Positions 35,154 to 46,444 of a stretch of DNA of 64,000 nt are shown piece after piece. The translations under genes and the position numbers were made by a program. Within the stretch, counting starts at the first letter, position 1; the number at the start of each line of letters is the position of its first letter. Where the stretch lies: contig NC_033567.1 in NCBI RefSeq assembly GCF_001680005.1, forward strand, positions 1,426,001 to 1,490,000, written 5' to 3'. The DNA is from Plasmodium coatneyi. Lineage: Eukaryota > Apicomplexa > Aconoidasida > Haemosporida > Plasmodiidae. Under the pieces are notes generated by a model. The model worked only from the letters and a program-made list of their open reading frames with translations, was not told the DNA's origin and did not search any database.

Positions 35154-36791
35154 ATGGATAGACGAATTGAAGCGAGGAGAAAGGAATTTAAGAAGAATTG
35201 CGATGACACGAGAAGAAAGAGAGAAGACTTGGTGGTCCAAATAAGAAAGCAACAGAGAGAATGTCAGCTGGAAAGTAAAAGGGCCTTGATAATGGCCAAC
35301 ATAGGACTCGAAGAAAATTCCTCATATAATGTGAACTATTTAAAATCCGGTCAAAATGATTCCACCAATGATTCGCTCTACAATGCTGCATCGAACAGTA
35401 CTTCCAGTACCATCGAAATGTTAAAGAAGATTCCCTCCTTAGCGATAGGGGTAAGGTCAACTGAATATGTAACCCAATTAAACAGCACAAGAGAGTTAAG
35501 GAAGTTACTGTCCATTGAGAAGGGACCCCCCATACAGGAAGTAATAAATTCAGGCGTCGTTCCGTACATAGTGGAATTTCTAAAATATGATGATAAAACA
35601 GATTTACAATTTGAAGCCGCATGGGTGTTAACAAATATCGCTTCAGGTTCACAAGAACAAACCAAAGTGGTAATAGAAAATAATGCTGTGCCCCATCTTG
35701 TTAGACTATTAAATAGCGAAAAGGAAGATGTGTGTGAACAAGCCGTGTGGGCTTTGGGGAACATTGCAGGAGATTCAGCAGAATGTAGAGAATTCGTCCT
35801 TAATCAGAATTCTTTACCTTTACTTTTAAAAATTCTAAGAACAAGTCATAAGAGAACATTAATAAGAAATGCCGCGTGGACATTGTCAAATTTGTGTAGA
35901 GGAAAACCAGCTCCCAAATTTGAAATAGTTTCCAAGGCGTTGCCAACATTAGCTGCATTAATATACAACGATGATGAAGAAATATTAACAGATGCCTGTT
36001 GGACTTTGTCCTACCTGTCGGATGGCTCCAATGAAAATATCAATGCTGTTCTCGACGCAGGAGTAGCGGAACGAGTAGTTGAGTTGCTAAGCCATTGTTC
36101 TTTTTTAGTCCAAACACCTGCCTTAAGAACCGTTGGAAATATCGTCACAGGGGATGACCTCCAAACGGATGTGGTTGTTAAACTTGGTGCTGTGCAAAAA
36201 TTGTCCTGCTTACTTAATTCTTCCAAAAAAAGTATAAAAAAAGAAGCCTGCTGGGCCTTATCTAATATTACTGCAGGGAACATTTCCCAAATACAGGCAG
36301 TAATAGACAATAATGTTATTCCCCAACTTATAAATATTTTAATGAAGGAAGATTTTGAGGTGAGGAAAGAAGCTGCCTGGGCAATATCCAATGCTTCTTC
36401 TGGGGGATCGGAGTCGCAAATAGAGTACCTTGTAGAATGTGGCGCCATACATTCGCTTTCTAACCTACTAGATGTAGAAGATGCAAACATAATTTCTGTC
36501 ACTTTGGAGGGACTTGAAAACATCCTCGAAATGGGAGAAAATAAAAAGTTAAGAGATAATTTACCTGCCAATCCGTATGTTCACTTTTTCGAAGAATGCG
36601 ATAGCGTGCACAAAATAGATGCTTTACAGGATAGAAAGGTCGACAACATTTGCAACAAGGCTTGGAAAATACTATACAAGTATTTCCCCTTCATCATTAA
36701 CAACGAAATAAACAGCACGCAGATCACCCTCAACAACGTCTTCGCCAACAACGACGACGCGGTGCTAAATAAGGACTTCACATTCGATTGA
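35154..36791 (+). CDS. Importin alpha (karyopherin alpha)
   Basis: Single exon, 545 aa, the normal size. The first 45 residues form the basic importin-beta-binding domain (RRIEARRKEFKK, DDTRRKREDLVVQIRK). The rest is armadillo repeats. Seven show the Trp/Asn positions that bind classical nuclear localisation signals: AAWVLTNIASG, AVWALGNIAGD, AAWTLSNLCRG, ACWTLSYLSDG, LRTVGNIVTG, ACWALSNITAG and AAWAISNASSG. Repeats four and five have Tyr or Arg substitutions at the Asn/Trp positions, which is common for the middle repeats. The protein binds NLS cargo in the cytosol and delivers it with importin beta through the nuclear pore. Plasmodium is thought to have only one importin alpha, so this should be the only adaptor. 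Sequence is complete. Identification is very secure. Confidence 0.96.
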   Translation: MDRRIEARRKEFKKNCDDTRRKREDLVVQIRKQQRECQLESKRALIMANIGLEENSSYNVNYLKSGQNDSTNDSLYNAASNSTSSTIEMLKKIPSLAIGVRSTEYVTQLNSTRELRKLLSIEKGPPIQEVINSGVVPYIVEFLKYDDKTDLQFEAAWVLTNIASGSQEQTKVVIENNAVPHLVRLLNSEKEDVCEQAVWALGNIAGDSAECREFVLNQNSLPLLLKILRTSHKRTLIRNAAWTLSNLCRGKPAPKFEIVSKALPTLAALIYNDDEEILTDACWTLSYLSDGSNENINAVLDAGVAERVVELLSHCSFLVQTPALRTVGNIVTGDDLQTDVVVKLGAVQKLSCLLNSSKKSIKKEACWALSNITAGNISQIQAVIDNNVIPQLINILMKEDFEVRKEAAWAISNASSGGSESQIEYLVECGAIHSLSNLLDVEDANIISVTLEGLENILEMGENKKLRDNLPANPYVHFFEECDSVHKIDALQDRKVDNICNKAWKILYKYFPFIINNEINSTQITLNNVFANNDDAVLNKDFTFD

Positions 36792-38730
36792 TTGAAATTT
36801 CCGTGGTTACGCGGTGACAAACAAAGACAAATGCGAGCACACACCTTTGTATCACCCGTACACCATTTATATACATGTGCCTACCTGCCCTGCTGCGGCG
36901 TTATACCCCTATACACGCGCAAGTGTATGGATTAATGCAATGCATCAACGTGTACGCCCACGTTATTTTACACGCGTAAAAAGAGTTTCCCGCGGGGTTA
37001 GCAACCCATCTCTGCGTGCGCCCCTTATCGTGGGCATAACCTGTGCGTGCACAACAAGTGTTTTTTAAGAGGAAGAAAATGCATGAAGCGTACATAAAGC
37101 GAATGCACGGGCATATATATATATATATATGTTCACTTGTACATGCGCATGCTTATGTTTATGCATTTGTATATTCATTGTGGGCCCCGTGCCCAACCCC
37201 ATCTTCACGTATCCACCGCATCGATGCGGCTTCATTTATGTGCGGTTAATCCATCCGCGGATTCATCTCGTCGTTTCCAACGCACCTTTTCATGGAGCCC
37301 TTTCTCACTCGCATCATCATTTCCCCTCCACGTCCCTACATTCTTCCCTCCCTTTTTTAAAACCCTTTTGAAAACAAACATTCGTAACACAATAGAAGTG
37401 TGTATATATATAAGCATGCACATATATATGTACATATGGATACCTTATTTTTTATTTATATATTTTTTTTTTATGGTTTTAAAAAATTTCCCTTATTACA
37501 ATTTAAAAAATTGAAACACTCAAAGAAAACCTCGCATAATTTTTATAAATCATTCAGAAGCCGCATAACGGATAGGTAAATGCCAATGCGCGCCGATGAA
37601 CTTGACCAGCTTGTCAAAATGGCGGAGCTGGACCAGAGCCCACTCCTTTGCGGCGCCTTGTGTACATAATAGTTCGCTCGAAAGGGAAGAAGAATGCACA
37701 ACAGTGTATAATGGTAAAGCCCTTCCTGCACGGTGTTGGCTCTATTTTTAAATTCTTTTTTTTTTTCTTTTTTTTTTGTCCATTATGAGAGAAAAAAAAA
37801 AAAAAAATTTTTTGAGGGAGAGTTCACATTTAAAACCCATCCGCTCAACACGTTTCTCCCACCTTTTGATGATCCCCAGAGAGGCATCTTCTTGTTCGAA
37901 TTTGTTCTACGCAACGGTTGGTGTGCTCAATTTTTAAAAAAAGACATCATGAATTTTTTTGTGAAACAAGTTATTTTTATCCCCTTAACAGGGCAAAAAT
38001 TCACCCACTAAATGAGAAAATCTTGATCTGTTTTTTTTTTTTTTTCCCTTTTTCTCTCAGAAAGTATAAAAAAAAAAAAAAAAAATCAGATACAATCTGC
38101 CCCCCTGATGTATTGTGAAACTTCTTCATCATAAGCCTTTACATGCAGAAAAAAAGTAGGGCTATTTGAACATTCCAGCTGGCCAAATGGGGTATCATAC
38201 ATCTGTCCATTTGCTCCTTCCTTTTTTTTTATTTTTTTAATTGTTTTTTTGCTTGTTTATTTTTACACATTAAGCAAAACATAAATTGCTCTCGCCACTG
38301 TAAATGATTTTTCTTTCCGCAGATTATTTTGAAGGAAGCCTTTTTGTTCATGTGTTTACGTTATGTAAAAAAAAAAAAAAAGACAACAGTTTGATTCACT
38401 CCCTTTTATGTTTTATTAATTTTTTATTTTAACGTATTAGCATTTTTTATTTTTCAAAGTCCACGCCGCACATGTTTCAAGCGCACGCAAGCTGTGCAAA
38501 CACACTTGTACACACACATATATATGTACACATATATACACTCACATATGCATTCACAGGGGCGCCTACGCAATTATGCGCATTTTCGTAAAGTTTAATC
38601 CCCCCAGGCTTGCTCCTCCTCGTATAAAGATACGCCTCGCATAAATCACCGCGCCAGTCGTCACGCTACTCATAACTCCACTGCCGATTCGCAGCCAAAC
38701 CTGCCCTTAATCAAACCCCCCCCAGCAACC
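36792..38730. other. 1.9 kb spacer upstream of the surface protein gene
   Basis: Promoter region of the SSP3-like gene. It contains an 18-bp TA repeat (37113-37130), CA/TA-rich sequence before the gene (38500-38550), and two TGCATG-type motifs (37080-37085, and GCATGCA at about 37415), the core bound by AP2-Sp factors. With this composition such motifs are expected by chance too. Confidence 0.5.
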
Positions 38731-40059
38731 ATGTCGAACATCGCCCGCTATTTGTGTCTTTTGGTGCTTTTGCTGAGCCCCCCCGTTCGTGGACGTGGAT
38801 ACGTGTGCGACTTTTCCTCGTCCAAGTACAACCTGGACTTCGACGACTACTACGCAGATGTGACGTGCTATCACGAAATTGGCCAGGGAGACACCATCGG
38901 AGTGATCATCCCCAAGTACAGAGACGGAAGAGAAAACACCCACATTTTAACCCAATGCTTTGAAGAAGTTTCACTAAACAAATCAGGAAACAACCCAGTG
39001 TCCATATACAACATATTCACCCAAGACGAAATTCAGGTGTCCGCTTCAAATTCGCTATACGACACAGAATACGTGTCATCAATTTTAAAAATAAAAAATG
39101 TGCAGAAAAATAATTACATCCATTGTGTGTTCCAAAACAAAAATGAAAAAAATAAGGAAATCCACAAAGGAGTGGCAAAAATTGCAGTAAAAAATTATCC
39201 CGTTAAGAATGAAAATTTATCCAACAAGCACGTCGTTGATTTGTATAACCAACTGAATTTAAAGGCAGACAATTCGAATAACAGGTACAAAGTTACAGCT
39301 GAACCGGGACATATACTTTACATACTGGGGAACAAACTATCCAATGGAAAAAACGTCTACTTTGACAAAAACTGTCCTATCCGTTTTGAACAAATAGGAG
39401 ATATTTACAAACATGTGTTCCCAATCGTTAATGAAGTAGAGGTACTGTTCGACTGCCCCATGTATTATGATGAGAAGGAAAAAAAAATCTCCGTAGGAAA
39501 CTTGCTTGTCACCTTTGAAGCCAAACCTCCAAGTATAAAATCCATCAGTAAGGACATTTTAAAAAAGCACATAAAATACCATATTGAAAAAAAGCTGCAT
39601 GATATTTTAAACGGCACAGATTACACCATGGGCAATGTGGACGATTCGGACGGAGGTAATAATCGATACATGGAACAGAGCGTAGAAATAAACGAAACGC
39701 AAACATCCAACCTTCAATCCGATAATTTAAGCAAAGAACACTGTAATAATGATGAATGTATAGACTTGTTTGAAAAATCAAGTTGCTCTTCCCTTTGTGG
39801 AAATGGATACAGACTCCGTGATGGCTATGACGTACGCTACGACATCCAATCAGTCATTCCTTGCAACCATGGGGATTGTACTCCTGAAGATTCGATTGAG
39901 CCCCTTGTCATTTTCGCTTGGACCTCCATTGTTTTCTTCTGCATTATGATTACCCTTCTGATCATCACCATTTATTCACTGCTTCACGTTAGTAAGCAGA
40001 AGGTGGCCGACCCTTTCTTTAACTACGACTCGAACATTAGATCCTCGGGCGCGTTGTAA
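38731..40059 (+). CDS. SSP3: SSP3-like surface protein: signal peptide, 6-Cys-like region, TSR-like Cys motif, membrane anchor
   Basis: Single exon, 442 aa. A signal peptide (about 1-22, ending VRGRG) is followed by a region with 6-Cys/s48-45 features: Cys in YVCDFSSSKY, DVTCYHEIG, ILTQCFEEV and YIHCVFQN, with the GDTIGVIIPKY strand motif. Then comes a second beta-rich domain with fewer Cys (KNCPIRF, FDCPMYY), a disordered linker, and a TSR-like CSSLCGNGYRLRD with further Cys (IPCNHGDC). A hydrophobic anchor of about 26 residues (VIFAWTSIVFFCIMITLLII) leads to a 24-residue cytoplasmic tail. There is no GPI signal. From memory, in P. falciparum the gene next to importin alpha is sporozoite surface protein 3 (PF3D7_0812300), whose loss alters gliding motility. 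I assign SSP3 from this position and architecture; not checked by alignment. The 6-Cys relation is inference. Confidence 0.7.
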   Translation: MSNIARYLCLLVLLLSPPVRGRGYVCDFSSSKYNLDFDDYYADVTCYHEIGQGDTIGVIIPKYRDGRENTHILTQCFEEVSLNKSGNNPVSIYNIFTQDEIQVSASNSLYDTEYVSSILKIKNVQKNNYIHCVFQNKNEKNKEIHKGVAKIAVKNYPVKNENLSNKHVVDLYNQLNLKADNSNNRYKVTAEPGHILYILGNKLSNGKNVYFDKNCPIRFEQIGDIYKHVFPIVNEVEVLFDCPMYYDEKEKKISVGNLLVTFEAKPPSIKSISKDILKKHIKYHIEKKLHDILNGTDYTMGNVDDSDGGNNRYMEQSVEINETQTSNLQSDNLSKEHCNNDECIDLFEKSSCSSLCGNGYRLRDGYDVRYDIQSVIPCNHGDCTPEDSIEPLVIFAWTSIVFFCIMITLLIITIYSLLHVSKQKVADPFFNYDSNIRSSGAL

Positions 40060-41015
40060 ATCGGGAGCAGTCCGCGGTCAGGGGAGGCAAAACCATATGA
40101 GGGGGGAACCAACATAGAAGGGGGTCCCACCAATTGGGCACTCATCAAGTTACCAAAAAAATCGCAAATTGGCGATAAAATCACGCTCGCACGAAGCACC
40201 ACTTGCAATAATGCGATTTTTTTTCTATTTTACCCTTTTTACACTTTGAAAAAAAAAAAACAATTTTGTGCACATTTTGTAGGGTTTTTACGATGGCCAC
40301 TTTGTCTATTTGTTTGCTTTGTTTTGCGTTGATTTGAGTTTATTCTATTTGATTTGTCTCAAGTTCTTTTCATTTTTTTTCTCACTTTCGCAATACTCTG
40401 AAAAACTCAACACATTTAAGAGGATGTACATACTTTATCGGGCATGCAGTAGGATGTCGTCAGGTGTGATGGTAGAGGACTCTTAACCGGCCAAACGCAC
40501 ACACACCATATTTAGGGCGTAACTTAACGGCAAAAGGGTTAACGTGTGAATTTCTTGCGGAGGAATAGTGCCCACATTTGGAGAAGTAGGCATGTATGTT
40601 CACATTTACGCATGGGACCAGCATTCAACACGTTTCCACTGAGATCCCATTGGGGGAAAAGCCTTACCTTTGCCTTTTTTTATTTTTTTTTTTTCTCCGA
40701 AATTACAGCGGTAACTGGAGAGAGTGCATAAAGCGTGTGCGAAGCGAAAGGTGCCCAATTCCCGCATGTCGATGCCATTCCTACAGAGCACTTAAGGTGA
40801 CAAATTTTCGCCCATTTGACACACCTGCTGGGTGATTTGCTTTATCGAAGTGTTTTACAATTTATGCCCATTGTGTAGTATAATATGCTGTTTTTTTCAC
40901 CCTTTTGGCGTAACAATTTTCACTAATTCTGCACACCATCTCTAATGCCCGTGCCGCGTGACAGCGTGCGAGCAGCCCTTCCCCCTCTGTCACCTGGAAA
41001 CGTAGAAACACACAA
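40060..41015. other. Spacer between SSP3-like and protease genes
   Basis: About 950 bp, T-rich, with no coding signal. Confidence 0.6.
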
Positions 41016-44000
41016 ATGAGGGGAACCTACCTGTGGATACTCTACTGCAGAACAAAGTACCTGCGGATTCGGGACCCCTTCCCTTTTTTGAAGCTGCGTG
41101 CTGAACAATTTGCAGACAATTTTGTGCGCAATTATGGTGACACAATTAATGGTGTAAAAAATGAGCTAAAGATTATGTGCAATTTGTGTAACATATCTCT
41201 GAGGATGGTTCATGTGTCCCTCTGCGAAGGTGCCATGGGAAGGGGTGATAGGACTCCCGATGGAGGGGAGAGTACCTTTGATGGTACCTTTGATCATAGC
41301 CCCAAACATGGTCTCAGTGATGGCGGTCACGACGCCCCCGCGGGGAGCGATCAGCTAGAGCAAAATACAGAACCCGAAAAGAACGGCCGTTCCAAATTAG
41401 CAACCTACCTAATTATTCACTACGTTAAAGAATATGTGAAATATGTTACGCACACTTTACTTCATTTTTGTTTTTATTTATGTGACACATTTTTTCGCAC
41501 CCTTTTTGTGTTGCCAAAGGGCTATTTAGAATTTCCAAAGCAGTTGGATTATTATGCGTCCATTTCGGACAACCTCCTGACCAGCTTTGTTACGATTTAT
41601 AAAATCTACAAACAAAGTAGCTCTTCAGAATTTCGCTTTAAGTTAGATCAACTGGCATTCTTGGGTTCTGGATTCATTTACGACAAAAGAGGTACAAACA
41701 TATGAACATCAGGAAAAAAAAAAAAAAAATTTAGCATGTGTAAGTGGGGAGCACATTTAGACTTGCTGTTTCCTCAAAGGGGGAAAAAATCGCCCCTCGG
41801 GGAAAGGTGCACCGCCCGACGAAGTTTATGCAGCCCAATATTGCCCCCACAATATTAACCGCTTAAATTGTTATGTCCCTTTTCATGGGAATTCTCCTCG
41901 CCATACATATATTTTTTTTTCCATTTTTCTTCGCGCGAAAAGGATACGTTCTAACGGCTGCTCATAACATAACGGTAAAGAAATGACGAGATAGGATCGT
42001 GACGTTGTGGCGACTGGCAACGTTGCAACGTGTCCGACTTGCCATTTGGCAAGAAAATGCCCTCATAGCACTTACACACCCATTTCGCTCATTTAAAAAA
42101 AAACTCCCAAAGAATACAGAGGGAACATTCGTTATCAAAAATGAAGACAACTTTTACGTGGCAACGGTAGCCGGTTTGCACAAGGGTAACCTTTTATACG
42201 TAGCATACATGGGAGGAGAAACCAACTACCGTTGGAAAAATCCCCACTTAACAGCTGCCACATGGGTTGCTGTTGTACCCATGCGTGTACGTCCGTACGT
42301 ATACACACACGCACTTTTTTATATACTTCTCCACGCGTCACCACCAAATGCCAGAATCAGATATATGCGTCATGAAAATTAACTCGGAGGAACAATTTAG
42401 CCACATGCCCCTAAGTAAGAGACACAAATAATGCGCAAAAAAAAATCCTCTTTTCATTGCGCACTTCATGTCTAATCCAATTTTAAACTTAGACCCCAGC
42501 AGGGAATTGTTGAAGCCAGGAGAAACAGTAATCACGTATGGACAAATACAGGTACTCATACTTGTGTGTTTTTTTTTTTTTTTTTTTTTTTCTTTTTTCC
42601 TGCTCGCTCCCCTATTATTTTGTTGCAGCCTGAGTGGGCTCCTATATGTGGGCTAAAAGGTGACTCCATTTTACTTGCAAACATTTTTAGAATTTCGATA
42701 AAGAGACCTTCAGTATCGGTGTCGTAAATCAGCCTAGACAGACCTTCACCAAATTTGAAAACTTTTGTGAAAAGGAGAAAACCTGTTTGTACCCCTTTAT
42801 TCAAATAAGCAATCCGATTAACAAAGGTTAGCATTTGTGGGTAGCGTGGCCACACGGATAGAGTTGCAATCAGGGAGAATAAGCAGCTTACCCAAGTGAA
42901 CCACTCACCCACGTGAACTTCTTTTGCGCATTTCTAATTTTAAGGCATGTCCGGCTCGCCACTAATCGACAAGCATGGAAATCTCGTAGGAATGATACAA
43001 AAAAAAATAGATAATTACGGGTATGCAATGAAGAAGCGCGTCACAGAATGGACACAGAATGTTTCCTCTCACACCGCAATTCAATTTGGTGAAAAAAAAA
43101 AAAAAATAATAATTTATGGTAATCCTCTCACCGTTGTCTTTCCCATTTAATAAACAGGTTGGCCTTGCCCGTGAATATTTTAAAAAACATCTCAACCCAC
43201 TTGCAAGAGGAAGGGACATACAAGGAACCATATCTGGGTGCTTATTCGAAAAAAAAAATGAATACATAAATGTGTGCCAAGGGGCACATACACATGTACA
43301 CATGTACACACAGCAACCTTCCGTGTAGACAACCAACCTCTGCACTGCCATCATAAACACATCAGGAATTGTCTTGAGAGAAAAAGAGCAAAGTACCTCC
43401 GCAGTTTATAAAAATCGCAAAAATGGTAATGGCAATCACACACGCAAAATTTGCCTTCACCAAAAAAAAAAAAAAATATGTGTATCAGCCGAGCAACACT
43501 TATTTGCGTCTTCTTTTTTTTTTTTTTAATAACCATTTTGAGAGGAAATTTCCCTCGCAGTGCTGGTCACCGTTGTGGAATAATTCATCTCCACCCGAAT
43601 TCCCCTTTTTTAGAAGAACTAAAAATACAGGACGTTTTGGTTAACTCACCTGCGGACGTTGCCGGCATAACGAAAGGAGATATCATGTTGAAGATTAACA
43701 ATAAGGGGATTAAAAACATTTGCGATGTTAACAGGATAAGCAAAAGGAAAAAAAAATAAAACAAGCAATGCTGCTTTTATGATGATATACATTTATGTGA
43801 TTACGCCTGTTGGGTATTTCGCCTCCGTTGAAAATTTGTACTGCTGAGGGGGAAGGCCAGTTTTTTTTTTTTTTTTTTTTTTCAATTTATCCCTTTTATT
43901 TTTTTACCACTTTTTAGGTGCACGAAATTTTGAACAGCACATCGGATGGTTACGTCACAGTTGAGATTATCCGCCATGGAAAAAACAAAAAAATAAAAGT

Positions 44001-44031
44001 AAAAAAAAAAAATGTAGTAAAAATGGAGTAA
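41016..44031 (+). CDS. DegP/HtrA-type (trypsin-like) serine protease, 11 exons
   Basis: Exons 41016-41691, 41943-41974, 42113-42185, 42355-42414, 42493-42551, 42691-42826, 42945-43020, 43158-43237, 43366-43425, 43614-43726, 43918-44031. Every junction is GT-AG, phases agree, and the total is 493 codons (492 aa). The catalytic triad is visible: His233 in YVLTAAHNI, Asp263 in ESDICVMKI and Ser348 in GMSGSPL. Then come YGLALPVNIL, as in HtrA, and a C-terminal PDZ-like domain from about residue 418 (IQDVLVNSPADVAGITKGD…). The PDZ binds peptide ends and controls activity. The 225-residue N-terminus before the protease domain is variable, with a polar linker around 75-120; it begins with a hydrophobic/basic stretch that could target an organelle, but no clear signal peptide. 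DegP proteins handle misfolded proteins under stress. The acceptor at 42112 (CCCAAAG) and the donor at 43727 (GTTAAC) are the least typical. Confidence 0.88.
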
Positions 44032-44500
44032 ACGTGGGACACAAAAAATGTGTTAACAACTGTGAATGGATGCGTGCTTCTTCCCGTTTTGTGTACCTTC
44101 GTAAGACGTGTGTTCATCCTGCCCAGCTAAACCTTCTTGCGTTGATTTTTACAATCACAGTTTGTTCATCTGTTCAACAGTTTTCAAATTGATGAAGGGG
44201 GGGCACATGCTTGTACGCGTGTATGTATATGTGTAGAAGTGCCAATTTGATCTTGTAATTGTGCCATGCAGTGTAGTACCATTTTACGCCACGTGCACAC
44301 ATTGAAGTGAGTTTGTATGATCACCATTTGGCTACACAGCGCATAACATAGATGGACCGAATGTGTGTGCTGCATATTCGTTTTACCAATTTTTAGGTGA
44401 AAATGTGATGACCAGGAGTTTACCCATTCGTTCGGTTGCTCAATGTGCCTTTTCCTTACTATCCCCGGCCTGCCGCAAAAACTCCTTCACCTTATGATAA
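44032..44500. other. Spacer before EngB
   Basis: 470 bp between two + strand genes; no coding signal. Probably 3' UTR of the protease gene and the promoter of EngB. Confidence 0.6.
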
Positions 44501-46161
44501 ATGCGAAGCGTAGTTAAATCGCCCTTCTCCCTATTTCTTTGGGTGTTCTTCGTTAATGTGACTCGTCTGTGTTGTTTCATTCCCAAAAGGGAAACCACCA
44601 AACTTGTGACATGCTCAAATTTCCGACTTTTTGAAGGTAACCTATTGTGGGAGGAAACATGAATATATTTCCCTCTACTGTGGTCCATTTGAATCCAATC
44701 GTTTATGTACGCATTCCTTACTTGTCCTTTTTTACATCCCCACCACCTCCCCGTTCTGCTCCCCTTTTTAGACAGTAAAAAGAAGGAAGACCTCGAATAT
44801 AAGCCTTTCAAAAATATCAGCTTTAACAAGCTTAAGAGCAGTTTGAAAAACTTTCTTGTAATAAACAAAAGGTTTAACATATCGGATGTTAAGCACGTTT
44901 CCTTTTTAGGTGAAAAAAAAAAGAGCAAAAAAAAAAAAAAGCAATTTGTGTAGGAGGGAGCGTACACATGTGCACATCCCGGGGGGAATATACTTTCCCC
45001 GGTTAAGAGGAAAAGCTTAAAGATTTTTTTTTCTCTTTAAGTGTCATTCCCAATTTCCCAGTGCACCCTTTATTAAATAAGAGGAGCTTTTTTCTTATAC
45101 TGCTATGCATAAAGAATAGCCTACATTTTGTGCATCTTCACCATTTCCTCTGCATGAAGTTGTGTGTTTGCCTACAAAATGGTGCTCCGCTCCTTGCCCA
45201 TGCTTATATTAGCTAAACTAACAACCAACCTGCGTGTTTTTTCCCCCCCCAAGGAAAGTTCCACAATTATGAGAAAATTGAGAATTATGGCGTAAATGAA
45301 ATATGCATACTTGGTCGGAGCAACGTAGGGAAGTCCACCTTTCTGAGGAACTTTATAAAATATCTTACCAACGTGAATGAGCATGCAACTGTGAAAGTTT
45401 CCAAGAACAGCGGGTGCACTAGGTCGATAAATTTATATTCTTTTGAAAATGGCAAGAAAAAAAAGTTGTTCATTTTGACGGACATGCCTGGATTTGGCTA
45501 TGCTGCAGGAATAGGAAGAAAGAAGATGGAATATTTGAGAAAAAACCTAGAGGACTATATATTTCTGCGAAATCAAATATGTCTGTTTTTTATTCTTATC
45601 GACATGAGCGTGGATATACAGAAGGTTGACGTATCCATAGTGGACGCCATAAAGTATGAACAACATAACGTGTGTACAACATAACATGTGTGCGATGGAT
45701 GCGTTTGCCTGTTTCGCCTGTTTTCTCCTCACAGTTCCCTCATCACATTTAACTTTTTTCTCTCTCCCCTTACAGAAAAACGAACATACCCTTCAGAGTG
45801 ATCTGCACAAAGAGTGACAAGTTGAGCACAAATCCTGAGGAACGCCTTCAAGCAATCAAAAATTTTTATCAGCTGGAAAAAATCCCCATACACATTTCGA
45901 AATTTTCTACGCACAATTAGTAAGCCTTAAAGTGGCCCGCACTGCACCGCCTTTTTTTTGCACGGCAATTTGTATCAAATGGGATTTTCCCGCGTTTGAG
46001 ATTAGGAGCACCAAGTTGGTCATTATGATCAGCCGCTTAAGGGCGCCCACTTGTGGAGCTTCCCATTTCTACACGTGCGTTTGTTGCATTTTTCCCTTTT
46101 TTTTTTCAGCATAAATATTTTCAAGGAAATTCAGTACCACTGCAATTTGGACACCCCGTGA
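44501..46161 (+). CDS. engB: Organellar EngB/YihA-type ribosome-assembly GTPase
   Basis: Five exons: 44501-44636, 44772-44909, 45254-45653, 45776-45919 and 46110-46161, all phase-consistent (289 aa). Exon 1 starts with a hydrophobic signal peptide (RSVVKSPFSLFLWVFFVNVT) followed by a Lys/Ser-rich transit-like segment, the bipartite leader of apicoplast proteins. The G domain has G1 GRSNVGKST (about 112-120), a Thr after SGC (switch I), G3 DMPGFG, G4 TKSDK and a G5-like SKFS. The short C-terminus HCNLDTP is helical, as in EngB. EngB is an essential bacterial GTPase for large ribosomal subunit assembly, so here it should mature organellar (apicoplast) ribosomes. The first exon would be missed by frame-only searches. 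The nearest downstream gene, PA200, is on the other strand, 283 bp away. Confidence 0.9.
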
Positions 46162-46444
46162 AGGCGATTGTTTATGGTTGCCTTTAAACCTGTTGACAAG
46201 GAAAGTTTGGATTAAAAGAAACGCACAAGGGGAATAAAAATGGGCAGCGGTATATTAACTTCAGTGCAGACGAAAGTATATATGTGTTGCGCGATTTTCC
46301 GCTGGTCCGCCGCACCTGCGGGGGATGCACTACCACGGGAAGTACACTACTAGGTGCCATTTTTTCCTGTAACAAACATCTGTTTTTTCATTCGTCCTGT
46401 GACCGCCCATCGAGGCGCATGATTACTGACGGATGCACCCCGCC

